64,000 nucleotides of DNA from Anaeromassilibacillus stercoravium (lineage in GTDB: Bacteria > Bacillota > Clostridia > Oscillospirales > Acutalibacteraceae): NCBI GenBank assembly GCA_019118845.1, contig DWYE01000033.1:1-64000 (forward strand). The letters run 5' to 3'. This document shows, one piece after another, positions 35,490 through 44,384 of the stretch. The notes beneath the pieces were generated by a model. It had not been told where the DNA came from, did not search any database, and was given only the letters and a program-made list of their open reading frames with translations. The translations under genes were made by a program, and so were the position numbers. Position 1 is the first letter of the stretch, and each line of letters opens with the position of its first letter.

Positions 35490-35531
35490 CAAGGCGCCTA
35501 TCCCATTTGCGTGGGGTAGGCGCCTTGTTTT
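35490..35531. terminator. Terminator of the cas operon, abutting CRISPR array 2
   Basis: A 15-bp stem CAAGGCGCCTATCCC (35490-35504) with 35514-35528, one G/T wobble, ends in TTTT. The trailer-end repeat of array 2 starts at the next base (35532). The hairpin may serve both the rightward cas transcript and the leftward array transcript. Confidence 0.82.
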
Positions 35532-36974
35532 GTCCCCTGGCGGGGATTGTTTCGTTGTGGGTGAGGCGGCAAGCCATTGTTTGATGTTTCCGTCCCCTTA
35601 CGAGGTGTGAGCTGTAACGGGAGATGGTGATGACGGTACATCGTTGGTTTGCATTTCCGTCCCCTGGCGGGGTGTGGTTGTGATGGTTCTCCAATATTCC
35701 TAACATCCCATGACATCCCATAGCCCCCCTTACGAGGCATAGGGTGTAATGCGAAGATAAGAAAGTTCTTGGTTACTACCAACTTTATTTTCGTCCCCTA
35801 ACGAGGTGGAAGTGATACCTTGTCCTATCGAAGTAAGAAGTAGCCTGTAATATTTACGACTAAGTTTTTCCGTCCCCTTACGGGGAATGCGTTGTAACTG
35901 CGGTGCCGGCTGGATTTCGCTGGACTACACCACATAGCCGTCCCCTGGCGGGGTAAGGATTGTAACTCATAATCATATGGACCATACGGGATTGTCGTCC
36001 CCTGACGGGGCGTGGATTGTAACCGTACTTCTAACCATGAAACTCGCTGTTGTTTGGCTTTCCGTCCCCTGACGGGGCGTGAGGTGTAACCTCGCATCGT
36101 TTGCTAGTACGCCCAAAGCTCAAAAGTTTCCGTCCCCTGGCGGGGTTTGGATTGTAACGGGGAAGTGTTCTTCTTAGATTGGCTCTCCTGCAACGTTCCC
36201 GTCCCCTGACGGGGCGTGGGTTGTAACTTTATCTTTTCGAAATATCAGCTTATTTTGCAATAAAGTTTCCGTCCCCTGACGGGGCGTGGGTTGTAACTTT
36301 ACTCCATATGGTTCCAAGGTTTTCGATACGAGTTTCCGTCCCCTGACGGGGCGTGGGTTGTAACATACTGCTTGGGGTCGATCTTTCGGTTGACAAAAAT
36401 TTCCGTCCCCTGACGGGGCGTGGGTTGTAACCAAAGTCGGATAGTCGTATTGGGGGGACGTAGTCGATTTCCGTCCCCTGACGGGGCGCGGGTTGTAACT
36501 CAATATTCGATCCGGTGTATGCCAATGGGTTAGCATTTCCGTCCCCTAGCGGGGCGTGGGTTGTAACTGTTCATATTGGCTTGAAGGGTTACCATCACGC
36601 TGTGTTTCCGTCCCCTAGCGGGGCGTGGATTGTAACCGGACCTTTTCGACGCGGATGAAAGAGTCGTAGAGGTTTCCGTCCCCTAGCGGGGCGTGGATTG
36701 TAACGAACTTCCAAACTATCAAGGTCATGTTCACATCTGGTTTCCGTCCCCTAGCGGGGCGTGGATTGTAACCTAACTGACCTCTAATACTTGGGTCAAG
36801 AGGAGACGTTTCCGTCCCCTAGCGGGGCGTGGATTGTAACTATGGGCACAAGCCAAGAAAACGCGGCGATCTTGGTTTCCGTCCCCTAGCGGGGCGTGGA
36901 TTGTAACTATCCAAAAATTAGTGTGTCAATTTGAATTAAAAGTTTCCGTCCCCTAGCGGGGCGTGGATTGTAAC
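35532..36974 (-). CRISPR. CRISPR array 2, 22 repeats, type III-A associated
   Basis: Twenty-two repeats of 33 nt, plus-strand form GTTTCCGTCCCCTAGCGGGG then CGTGGATTGTAAC. Starts include 35586, 36126, 36265, 36332, 36604, 36672, 36740, 36808, 36875 and 36942. Spacers are mostly 34-36 nt. The leftmost units are degenerate: 35532-35553 is truncated and ends GTTTC as in array 1, and 35718-35750 has lost much of the core. Two spacers in this old part are irregular (about 47 nt at 35819-35865, about 24 nt at 35967-35990). The rightmost six repeats (36604-36974) are identical, which places the leader on the right and transcription leftward. Confidence 0.96.
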
Positions 36975-36983
36975 TCCACCCCT

Positions 36984-37013
36984 ATTATACCCAGAAACCA
37001 TGCGGGTTGTAAA
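36984..37013 (-). promoter_or_regulatory. Leader promoter of CRISPR array 2
   Basis: On the minus strand TTTACA (37013-37008) and TATAAT (36989-36984), spaced 18 nt, point into the newest repeat only 10 nt away. The sequence between the boxes shares CATGCG with the array 1 leader promoter. Confidence 0.7.
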
Positions 37014-37424
37014 GGCTCAAAGTGCGAACTTCATAAAAATAATCCCTCTTTTGCCCAGCTTTTAGCAAAAATACCGCTCCATCCCAGGCGCGCTGCGCGG
37101 TGCGAACTTCCCGGAAAACGGCTTGTACTTGGAGTTCGCACAAAGGCGGTTTTGTGCCCGGGAGACCGCTTTTCTGGTTAGCGTTTCAAGGCGGATGCAT
37201 TTTCCAAACTCTTTTGCAGATGTTTTTCCCAGCCCTTGTGTCGTATGATTTATGGAGGATTGCTGTGTTCGAAACCAGCGTTCCATTGTGGCTCTTTCCC
37301 CCAAAGGCGTTCTAATTTGCGCATATCCCAGACAAAAAATGGGCATTCTTCCCCTCGTGGGGAACAAATTTTCCGGTTTACATAAAATATTTCATCTGTT
37401 CATGATTTGTTCATATATATGCGG
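37014..37424. other. Leader and intergenic region between array 2 and clpB
   Basis: No gene is seen. GTGCGAACTTC occurs twice (37022-37032 and 37100-37110), and the inverted form GAGTTCGCAC is at 37132-37141, so the second copy and the inverted copy can form a hairpin. These could be leader elements for spacer acquisition or part of an RNA. The rest has no recognised feature. Confidence 0.4.
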
Positions 37425-37458
37425 TATACTTTTAGCACACTCGATAAAAGAGTGCTAA
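37425..37458 (+). promoter_or_regulatory. clpB -10 box and CIRCE (HrcA) operator
   Basis: TATACT (37425-37430) is followed at once by TTAGCACAC, nine bases, then GAGTGCTAA (37432-37458). This matches the CIRCE element TTAGCACTC-N9-GAGTGCTAA with one mismatch. Heat-shock control of clpB by HrcA is expected. Confidence 0.9.
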
Positions 37459-37515
37459 AAATGTATTTCAAACCCGCATGAACACTGAATGTGTAAACGA
37501 TAGGAGGGGTTGAAC

Positions 37516-40125
37516 ATGAATGCACAGAAATTCACCCAAAAATCCCTGGAAGCCATCCAGGAAGCCCAAAACCTCGCCATTGAAAACAACAATATGCAGA
37601 TCGAGGAAGAACACCTCGTGGCGGCTCTGCTGCAACAGCGCGACGGGCTGATCCCGCAGCTGCTGAAAAAGATGCATGTAGACTGCGACGCCGTCCAGCG
37701 CGCAGTGGCGGAAAAGATTTCCCGCATCCCAGGCGTGACCGGCCCGGGCCGTGAGGCGGGGAAAATCTATGTTTCCGCAGACGTGGATGCAGTCCTGACT
37801 GCGGCGGAAAAAGAAGCCGGCCGGATGAAGGACGAGTATGTTTCCGTCGAGCATATCATGCTTGCAATTTTAAACCGGCCTAACAACGCCATGAAGGACG
37901 TCTTCCAGCGCTTTGGCATTGAGAAGAACGCCTTCCTGACCGCGCTGTCCAGCGTGCGCGGCAACACCCGCGTGACCAGCGACACGCCGGAGGAAACCTA
38001 TGACGCGCTCTCCAAATACGGCCAGGATCTGGTTGAACTTGCAAAGAACCATAAGCTCGACCCGGTGATCGGCCGCGACGACGAGATTCGAAACGTCATC
38101 CGTATTCTGTCCCGCAAGACGAAGAACAATCCGGTGCTGATCGGCGAACCCGGCGTCGGCAAAACCGCTATTGCGGAAGGCCTGGCACTGCGTATTGTGC
38201 GCGGGGACGTGCCGAACAACCTCAAAGACCGCAAAATTTTCTCCCTGGATATGGGCGCGCTGATTGCCGGCGCGAAATTCCGCGGCGAATTTGAGGAACG
38301 CCTCAAGGCAGTGCTGAATGAGGTCAAGAAGAGCGAGGGCAGGATCATCCTGTTCATCGATGAGCTGCACACCATTGTGGGCGCGGGCAAAACCGAGGGC
38401 TCCATGGACGCAGGCAACCTGCTCAAGCCAATGCTGGCGCGCGGTGAGCTGCACTGCATCGGCGCGACGACGCTCAACGAGTACCATCAATACATCGAAA
38501 AGGACCCGGCTTTGGAGCGCCGCTTCCAGCCGGTCATGGTGGATGAGCCGAGCGTGGAGGACACCATCTCCATCCTGCGCGGCTTAAAGGAACGTTATGA
38601 GGTGTTCCACGGCGTCAAGATCCAGGATCAGGCGTTGATTGCCGCGGCGACGCTCTCCAACCGCTATATTTCCGACCGTTTCCTGCCGGATAAGGCCATC
38701 GACCTGGTGGACGAAGCGTGCGCCATGGTCCGCACGGAGATCGACTCCATGCCGACCGAGCTGGATGAGATTTCCCGCAAGATCATGCAGCATGAAATCG
38801 AGGAAGCGGCCCTGAAAAAGGACACCGACCCGCTGACGCAGGAGCATTTGAAGGACATCCAGAAGGAACTGGCGGACCTGCGCGCCCAGTTCAAGGAAAT
38901 GAAGGCAAAGTGGGAAAACGAAAAGCAGGCCATCGGCAAAGTGCAGAAGCTGCGCGAGGAAATCGAGCAGGTCAATGCAGAGATCGAAAAGGCCGAACGC
39001 GCCTATGATTTGAACAAGGCCGCCGAATATAAGTATGGCAAGCTGCCGGAGCTGCAAAAGCAGCTGGCAGAGGAAGAGCAGATCGCGGAAAAGAGCCAGT
39101 CCTCGGAGACAAACCTTCTGCGCGACAAGGTCACGGAGGAGGAGATCGCGAAGATCGTGGCCCGCTGGACGGGCATCCCGGTCTCCAAGCTGATGGAGAG
39201 CGAGCGCGAGAAGCTGCTGCACCTGGACGACATCCTGCATGAGCGGGTGGTCGGACAGGACGAAGCGGTGGAGAAGGTCAGCGAAGCGATTCTGCGTTCC
39301 CGTGCGGGGATTCAGGACCCGAACCGCCCGATCGGTTCGTTCCTCTTCCTGGGCCCCACAGGTGTGGGCAAAACAGAGCTTGCAAAGGCCCTGGCGCAGG
39401 CGCTATTCGATGACGAGCGCAACATGATCCGCATCGACATGACCGAATATATGGAGAAATTCTCCGTGTCACGTCTGATCGGCGCGCCTCCGGGATATGT
39501 CGGGTACGAGGAGGGCGGCCAGTTGACCGAGGCGGTCCGCCGGAAGCCGTACTCCGTCATCCTCTTTGATGAAGTGGAGAAAGCGCACCCGGATGTATTC
39601 AATATCCTGTTGCAGGTGTTGGACGACGGCCGTATCACAGATTCGCAGGGCCGTACCGTGGACTTCAAGAATACGATTATCATCCTGACCTCCAACCTCG
39701 GCTCCAGCGCCATCCTGGAAGGGATCGGTGCAGACGGCCAGATCAGCGAACAGGCGAAGGAGCAGGTGAACGCGTTGTTGAAGCAGCAGTTCCGGCCGGA
39801 ATTCCTGAACCGTCTTGACGAGATTGTCTTCTACAAGCCGTTGACGCGCGACGAAATAGGCCATATTGTGGACTTACAGATGGTGGACTTACAGCGCCGT
39901 CTGGCGGATAAGCAGCTCGGCGTGAAGCTGACGCCTGAAGCCAAGACGTTCATTGTAGACAGCGGTTATGACCCGGTCTACGGTGCGCGCCCGTTGAAGC
40001 GTTTCCTCCAAAGCAAGGTCGAAACCCTGATTGCGAAGAAGATCATCCAAGGGAACATCAAGCCGCGTGAGACGCTCCTTGTGGACTATGATGGCAAGCA
40101 GCTTGTTGTAAAAGATGAGGGATAA
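37516..40125 (+). CDS. clpB: ATP-dependent chaperone ClpB
   Basis: An 869-residue Hsp100 disaggregase. It has an N-terminal Clp-N repeat domain (about 1-145), a first AAA+ domain with Walker A GEPGVGKT and Walker B ILFIDELHTIVGAG, a coiled-coil middle domain (about 400-530, Glu/Lys-rich) and a second AAA+ domain with GPTGVGKT and a GYVGYEEGG pore loop. No IGF loop for ClpP binding was noticed, which fits ClpB and not ClpC. It resolves protein aggregates with DnaK. ATG 37516 is chosen because AGGAGGGG lies 6 nt upstream. It is a single-gene unit under CIRCE, ended by a hairpin. Confidence 0.96.
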   Translation: MNAQKFTQKSLEAIQEAQNLAIENNNMQIEEEHLVAALLQQRDGLIPQLLKKMHVDCDAVQRAVAEKISRIPGVTGPGREAGKIYVSADVDAVLTAAEKEAGRMKDEYVSVEHIMLAILNRPNNAMKDVFQRFGIEKNAFLTALSSVRGNTRVTSDTPEETYDALSKYGQDLVELAKNHKLDPVIGRDDEIRNVIRILSRKTKNNPVLIGEPGVGKTAIAEGLALRIVRGDVPNNLKDRKIFSLDMGALIAGAKFRGEFEERLKAVLNEVKKSEGRIILFIDELHTIVGAGKTEGSMDAGNLLKPMLARGELHCIGATTLNEYHQYIEKDPALERRFQPVMVDEPSVEDTISILRGLKERYEVFHGVKIQDQALIAAATLSNRYISDRFLPDKAIDLVDEACAMVRTEIDSMPTELDEISRKIMQHEIEEAALKKDTDPLTQEHLKDIQKELADLRAQFKEMKAKWENEKQAIGKVQKLREEIEQVNAEIEKAERAYDLNKAAEYKYGKLPELQKQLAEEEQIAEKSQSSETNLLRDKVTEEEIAKIVARWTGIPVSKLMESEREKLLHLDDILHERVVGQDEAVEKVSEAILRSRAGIQDPNRPIGSFLFLGPTGVGKTELAKALAQALFDDERNMIRIDMTEYMEKFSVSRLIGAPPGYVGYEEGGQLTEAVRRKPYSVILFDEVEKAHPDVFNILLQVLDDGRITDSQGRTVDFKNTIIILTSNLGSSAILEGIGADGQISEQAKEQVNALLKQQFRPEFLNRLDEIVFYKPLTRDEIGHIVDLQMVDLQRRLADKQLGVKLTPEAKTFIVDSGYDPVYGARPLKRFLQSKVETLIAKKIIQGNIKPRETLLVDYDGKQLVVKDEG

Positions 40126-40147
40126 TAGAAGCTCATTGAAGAATGGA

Positions 40148-40186
40148 TGCAGTGCAATGTGTATCGCACATTGCACTGCATTTTTC
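40148..40186 (+). terminator. Terminator of clpB
   Basis: A 14-bp stem TGCAGTGCAATGTG (40148-40161) with 40167-40180 and a 5-nt loop, then TTTTTC. Confidence 0.92.
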
Positions 40187-40520
40187 TGCCTTTCGGCTTA
40201 ACATCCCCTGATCCAACCAGGGGTAAATAAGAAAGCCTTGGCGAAACAAGTTCGTATTAGATGAAGATCGTCTTTGATTCCCAAAAAAATAGATTTCGAG
40301 CAAAGCACTCGGGAGTTTTTGCAGAATGTTACAGAAAACCAAAGTGAACTGGTTTACCAGTAGCAGGACAAGCGATGCAAGGATTTTTTCGTATCCGTTC
40401 CAGGACTCGGCAAGTACGAACCCCTCTGGGGGTGGGCAAACATTAGGTTACTAGTGATTTTGATTATCGGATAAACGATGGGCTGATGTCAAAATTGCTT
40501 TCGGTTCATCGCACGAAATA
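40187..40520. other. Intergenic region without recognised features
   Basis: No reading frame with a ribosome site and no known RNA was recognised. Small hairpins (CCCCTG/CAGGGG at 40206-40224 and a CCCCTCTGGGGG run near 40422) are present without T tracts. It might hold a decayed gene. Confidence 0.4.
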
Positions 40521-40549
40521 TTGTTATTTTATAAGGAATGCGATATAAT
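40521..40549 (+). promoter_or_regulatory. Promoter of the xpaC-telA operon
   Basis: TTGTTA (40521-40526) and TATAAT (40544-40549), 17-nt spacing, about 50 nt before the start codon. Confidence 0.75.
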
Positions 40550-40597
40550 GAAACCGGTTATATTCTGGGAAGATTCCCTGGTGTGGAGGAACACCGT

Positions 40598-41767
40598 ATG
40601 ATTGATAAAGATTTTATAGATCATTTGGAGGAGCAAATCCACCAGACAGTCCAGGACGCCCTATATCTGAAAGAGACCGTGGTCCGCACAGTGCGGGAAA
40701 ACGTAGATGCCCATAAAGGCCCGGCTCCGACTCATAGGCCGGTTCCACCTCGCAGGCCTGCCCCTCCGAAGCCTTATGTATATCCGGGGCGGCCTGTTCC
40801 TCGCTCAAATACCCAATTGCGTGTCCGTAGGAACCCGGGAACCTCGATTGCGGGTACCGTCATGGAGATCGTCGGGTTGGCTGGGGCAATCCCAACCGGT
40901 CTGGCGTTTGTGATCCTTGCGCTCGCTTCTCTGCTGGCGGGAATGCCCTGGGCCGCGTTTGCGATCTCCAGTGTGGTGCTGGTTCCGCTTTGTGTGGGGT
41001 TTACCGTATTGGCTATTTGCGGCGTGCGCAAAGTCCGCCGGAAACGCCGGTTTCAACGGTATCAGGCGCAGTTGAATGGCGATACCTTTTGCTCACTCGA
41101 CCTTTTGGCGGCCTCTGTGGGTGAATCAAAATCCTTTGTCATTCGCGATTTGCAGAAGATGATCCGGGACGGCTTGTTCCCGGAAGGGCATATCGATGAG
41201 CAGGAGACCTGCTTTATTGCCACGAACGAGACCTATCGGCAGTATCTGCAAGCCCAAGAGAGCGCACGCCGCCGGCAGTTGGAAGAAGAACGGAAAAAGC
41301 AACAGCCGGAGGCGGATGAGGCCGGCGAATGTGAGCGGGCGATTGCCGAGGGGCGCGATTATCTCTGGCAGATTCGCGAGGAAAACCGTGCGATTCCGGG
41401 AGAAGAATTTTCGCGGAAGCTGTCCCGATTGGAAGAGATCTGCGCGAAGATTTTTGACCATGTGGAGGCCCATCCACAGAAATTGCCGGATATCCGCAAA
41501 TTTATGCAGTATTATTTGCCGACCACTTTAAAATTGGTCAAGGCCTATCGCGAGTTTGACGGACAGCCGGTGCAGGGAGAAAATGTCACCAAAGTGAAGG
41601 CTGAGATCAGCGATACGTTGGATACGATCAACACCGCCTTTGAGAATCTCCTGGACAGCCTGTTCCAGGATGATGTGATGGATATTTCGACGGATATCTC
41701 CGTGTTGGAAACCATGCTCGCGCAGGAGGGCCTGACCGAGGATGCGTTCCGCAAGAAGAAACCGTAA
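40598..41767 (+). CDS. xpaC: XpaC-like protein (5-bromo-4-chloroindolyl phosphate hydrolysis family)
   Basis: A 389-residue protein. The N-terminal helix is followed by a Pro/Arg-rich linker (about 45-75), two membrane segments (about 88-145), a basic stretch and a long helical, Glu-rich cytoplasmic domain with DIRKFMQYYLPTTLKLVKAY near residue 306, the conserved core of the family. The Bacillus xpaC name refers to an indirect phenotype; no enzymatic activity is shown. It is paired with a TelA-type gene 20 nt downstream, an association known in other Firmicutes, where the pair is linked to cell-envelope stress or toxic-anion tolerance. ATG 40598 follows GGAGG. Confidence 0.82.
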   Translation: MIDKDFIDHLEEQIHQTVQDALYLKETVVRTVRENVDAHKGPAPTHRPVPPRRPAPPKPYVYPGRPVPRSNTQLRVRRNPGTSIAGTVMEIVGLAGAIPTGLAFVILALASLLAGMPWAAFAISSVVLVPLCVGFTVLAICGVRKVRRKRRFQRYQAQLNGDTFCSLDLLAASVGESKSFVIRDLQKMIRDGLFPEGHIDEQETCFIATNETYRQYLQAQESARRRQLEEERKKQQPEADEAGECERAIAEGRDYLWQIREENRAIPGEEFSRKLSRLEEICAKIFDHVEAHPQKLPDIRKFMQYYLPTTLKLVKAYREFDGQPVQGENVTKVKAEISDTLDTINTAFENLLDSLFQDDVMDISTDISVLETMLAQEGLTEDAFRKKKP

Positions 41768-41787
41768 ATGAATCGGAGGAAATTGCT

Positions 41788-42933
41788 ATGGACGAGACTT
41801 TTCAGGAGCAACCCGTATTGACCTTTGAGCCCTTTGCGGATGAGCCGTCCGCCTCACTGCAAAAGGCAGAACCTGCGCAGGCGCCCACCGAAGCGCCGGT
41901 GTTCGACGAGAGCAGCCTGTCGCCGGAAGAGCGCAAAATGGTGGACGATTTTGCCGCAAAGATCGAATTGAGCAATTCCAATATGATCTTGCAATACGGC
42001 GCGGGCGCCCAGAAAAAGATGGCGGACTTCTCGGCGGATGCGCTGAACAATGTGCGCACAAAGGATCTCGGCGCGGTCGGGGATATGCTGTCCAGTGTGG
42101 TAACGGAGCTGAAAAGCTTTGACGTGGAGGAAGAGGAGAAAGGATTCTTCGGATTCTTTAAACGGGGAGCCAATAAGATGACCGCGTTAAAAGCGAAATA
42201 CGACAAGGTGGAAGCCAATGTCGAAAAGATTTGCGCGGTTTTGGAGCGCCATCAGGTGCAGTTGCTCAAGGATGTCGCCATGATGGACAAGATGTACGAG
42301 ATGAACAAGGTCTATTTTAAAGAGCTGTCCATGTACATTTTGGCAGGAAAAAAGAAACTGGCGCAGGTGCAGCAGGAAGAACTCCCCAAGCTCGTGGAAA
42401 AGGCTAAGCAGTCTGGCCTGCCGGAGGATGCGCAGGCCGCCAACGATCTGAACGCCCTGTGCAACCGCTTCGACAAAAAGCTGCATGACCTGGAGTTGAC
42501 CCGCATGGTGTCCATCCAGATGGCGCCGGAGATCCGGCTGGTGCAGAGCAACGACACGCAGATGTCGGAGAAGATCCAGTCCACGCTGGTGAATACCATC
42601 CCGCTTTGGAAGAGCCAGATGGCCCTGGCCTTGGGGATCGCCCATTCGCAGCAGGCAGCGCAGGCACAGCGCGAGGTTACGGACATGACGAACGAGCTGC
42701 TGCGAAAGAATGCCGCGACGCTGAAAATGGCGACTGTGGAGACAGCCAGGGAGACCGAGCGCGGCATCGTGGATATGGAAACCCTGCGCGAAACCAACCA
42801 AAATTTGATCTCCACCCTGGACGAAGTGATGCATATACAGGAGGAAGGCCGGCAGAAGCGCCGCGAGGCGGAGGTGGAGCTGGGCCGCTTGGAAAACGAA
42901 CTCAAACAGAAGCTGCTGGAAATCCGCGGATAA
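41788..42933 (+). CDS. Toxic anion resistance protein, TelA family
   Basis: A 381-residue, soluble, strongly helical protein of the TelA/KlaA family. Coiled-coil segments occupy most of residues 120-375, and the conserved ELTRMVSIQMAPEIRLVQSN is near 231-250. Family members have been named for tellurite resistance, but the native role is unclear; association with cell-envelope or membrane-remodelling functions has been proposed. The N-terminal 45 residues are Pro/Glu/Ala-rich and likely unstructured. The start has GGAGGAAATTGCT before the ATG. It is the second gene after xpaC and is followed by a strong terminator. Confidence 0.85.
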   Translation: MDETFQEQPVLTFEPFADEPSASLQKAEPAQAPTEAPVFDESSLSPEERKMVDDFAAKIELSNSNMILQYGAGAQKKMADFSADALNNVRTKDLGAVGDMLSSVVTELKSFDVEEEEKGFFGFFKRGANKMTALKAKYDKVEANVEKICAVLERHQVQLLKDVAMMDKMYEMNKVYFKELSMYILAGKKKLAQVQQEELPKLVEKAKQSGLPEDAQAANDLNALCNRFDKKLHDLELTRMVSIQMAPEIRLVQSNDTQMSEKIQSTLVNTIPLWKSQMALALGIAHSQQAAQAQREVTDMTNELLRKNAATLKMATVETARETERGIVDMETLRETNQNLISTLDEVMHIQEEGRQKRREAEVELGRLENELKQKLLEIRG

Positions 42934-42952
42934 TGCGAAAGATAGCAGATCG

Positions 42953-42992
42953 GCCGCTCCGGTGCATGGACACCGGGCGGCTTTCTGTTTTT
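42953..42992 (+). terminator. Terminator of the xpaC-telA operon
   Basis: The stem GCCGCTCCGGTG (42953-42964) with CACCGGGCGGC (42971-42981), then TTTCTGTTTTT. Confidence 0.85.
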
Positions 42993-43017
42993 CCAATACA
43001 AACCATTTGAGAGTCAC

Positions 43018-43046
43018 TGGATTTTTGTGCGGCAGCGTTCTATAAT
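43018..43046 (+). promoter_or_regulatory. Promoter of dinB
   Basis: TATAAT (43041-43046) with a weak TGGATT (43018-43023) at 17 nt. No LexA box of the GAAC-N4-GTTC or CGAACRNRYGTTYC form was seen next to it. Confidence 0.5.
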
Positions 43047-43076
43047 AAGGTAGAACATTTGATTGGAGATGAGCGT

Positions 43077-44294
43077 ATGGAGGGCCCGGACCGTGTGATT
43101 CTGCACTGTGACTGCAATGCATTTTACGCATCAGTGGAATGCCTGCTGCATCCGGCTTACCGGGATGTGCCGATGGCGGTCTGTGGGGACCCCGAGAACC
43201 GGCACGGGATCATATTGGCAAAAAATGAGCGGGCCAAGCGGTTCGGCGTCCAAACCGCGGAGACCATCTGGCAAGCGCGGCGCAAATGCCCCGACCTGGT
43301 GCTCGCCCCGCCGCATCGTGACCAGTATGCCATATATTCCAAGCGGGTCAACGCGATCTATCAGCGCTATACGGATTTGGTGGAGTCCTTCGGCATCGAT
43401 GAAAGCTGGCTGGACGTCACCGGGAGCCAGAGGCTGTTCGGTTCCGGGCCGGAGATCGCGGACCGCCTGCGCGCCGAGGTCAAACGGGAGACCGGCCTGA
43501 CAATTTCGGTTGGGGTTTCCTTCAATAAGATTTTCGCCAAGCTGGGCAGCGACTATAAAAAGCCCGATGCGACCACGGTGATCTCGCGGGAAAATTACAG
43601 GGACATTGTGTATCCTCTTTCGGTGAGCGCCCTGCTCTATGTGGGGAAAAGCGCACGGGAAACCCTGCAAAACATGCGCATCCGCACCATCGGGGACCTG
43701 GCCCATGCGGACCGCAAGGCGCTGGTGGCAAGCCTTGGAAAGATCGGCGGGGAACTCTACGACTATGCCAACGGGCTTGACAGGAGCCCTGTGAAGAGCA
43801 TTTATGAGCCGAAAGAGGTCAAGTCGGTGGGAAATGGGCTGACTTTTAAAAGGAACCTGGTCGGGTGGGACGACATCCGGCTCGGCGTTACAGTCCTGGC
43901 CGATACCGTTGCAGCGCGTATGCGCCGCAGGGGGGTGAAATGTTATACGGTACAGCTCAATATCCGCAATCCAAGCTTTAAAACGATTTCACGGCAAAGG
44001 CCACTTTCTGTCCCAACCTTTTTGGCACAAGAGTTGGCGGATGCGGCTATGGGAATTTTAGCAGATTCGTGGAATCCCAATGCGCCGATCCGCATGTTGA
44101 CGCTCACGGGCACCAACCTGGTGCCCGCGGACGAAGCGCCGGGGGAGCAGCTCAGCCTGTTTGAGCACTCCCGGCAGGAGGAACGCAAAAAGCAGGAAAA
44201 GCTGGAGACCACTCTGGACGCCATCCGGGAAAAGTTTGGCAAGGATGCGGTGTCCATCTGCGGGGTGCTGCAAAACGACATCGGCGCGGATTGA
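43077..44294 (+). CDS. dinB: DNA polymerase IV (Y family)
   Basis: A 405-residue translesion polymerase. The N-terminal catalytic motif is LHCDCNAFYASVE, the second acidic pair is in FGIDESWLDVT, and a helix-hairpin-helix lies near 200-215 (MRIRTIGDLA). The C-terminal little-finger domain follows, and the end includes EQLSLFE near 360, a probable beta-clamp-binding peptide. ATG 43077 is preferred because GGAG lies 8 nt upstream; the frame extends to a TTG at 43059. It is monocistronic; the next gene has its own promoter overlapping the stop region. Confidence 0.94.
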   Translation: MEGPDRVILHCDCNAFYASVECLLHPAYRDVPMAVCGDPENRHGIILAKNERAKRFGVQTAETIWQARRKCPDLVLAPPHRDQYAIYSKRVNAIYQRYTDLVESFGIDESWLDVTGSQRLFGSGPEIADRLRAEVKRETGLTISVGVSFNKIFAKLGSDYKKPDATTVISRENYRDIVYPLSVSALLYVGKSARETLQNMRIRTIGDLAHADRKALVASLGKIGGELYDYANGLDRSPVKSIYEPKEVKSVGNGLTFKRNLVGWDDIRLGVTVLADTVAARMRRRGVKCYTVQLNIRNPSFKTISRQRPLSVPTFLAQELADAAMGILADSWNPNAPIRMLTLTGTNLVPADEAPGEQLSLFEHSRQEERKKQEKLETTLDAIREKFGKDAVSICGVLQNDIGAD

Positions 44295-44295
44295 C

Positions 44296-44324
44296 TTGCA
44301 TTCCGGCCAAGGTCTTGCTAAAAT
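44296..44324 (+). promoter_or_regulatory. Promoter of the PPC-domain gene
   Basis: TTGCAT (44296-44301) and TAAAAT (44319-44324) with 17-nt spacing, beginning just after the dinB stop codon. Confidence 0.7.
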
Positions 44325-44341
44325 GAGGACAAATCAGCGTT

Positions 44342-44363
44342 CGTCCGGTGTGTTCACCGGACG
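44342..44363 (+). other. Perfect 9-bp hairpin in the leader of the PPC-domain gene
   Basis: CGTCCGGTG, a TGTT loop and CACCGGACG. It lies between the promoter and the start codon, about 20 nt before the ATG. It could shield the ribosome site or serve as an operator. Confidence 0.5.
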
Positions 44364-44384
44364 GATGGAAAGGATCGCGATACC

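Noticed and set aside
35586..36974. Plus-strand orientation of the arrays with an ATTGTAAC handle
   Set aside because: The handle resembles ATTGAAAC of some systems, but repeat conservation, promoter placement and the GGGGACGGAAAC end favour minus-strand transcription. It remains the alternative to test.
43018..43076. LexA/SOS box upstream of dinB
   Set aside because: Searched for by eye because dinB is often SOS-controlled; no matching palindrome was found near the promoter.
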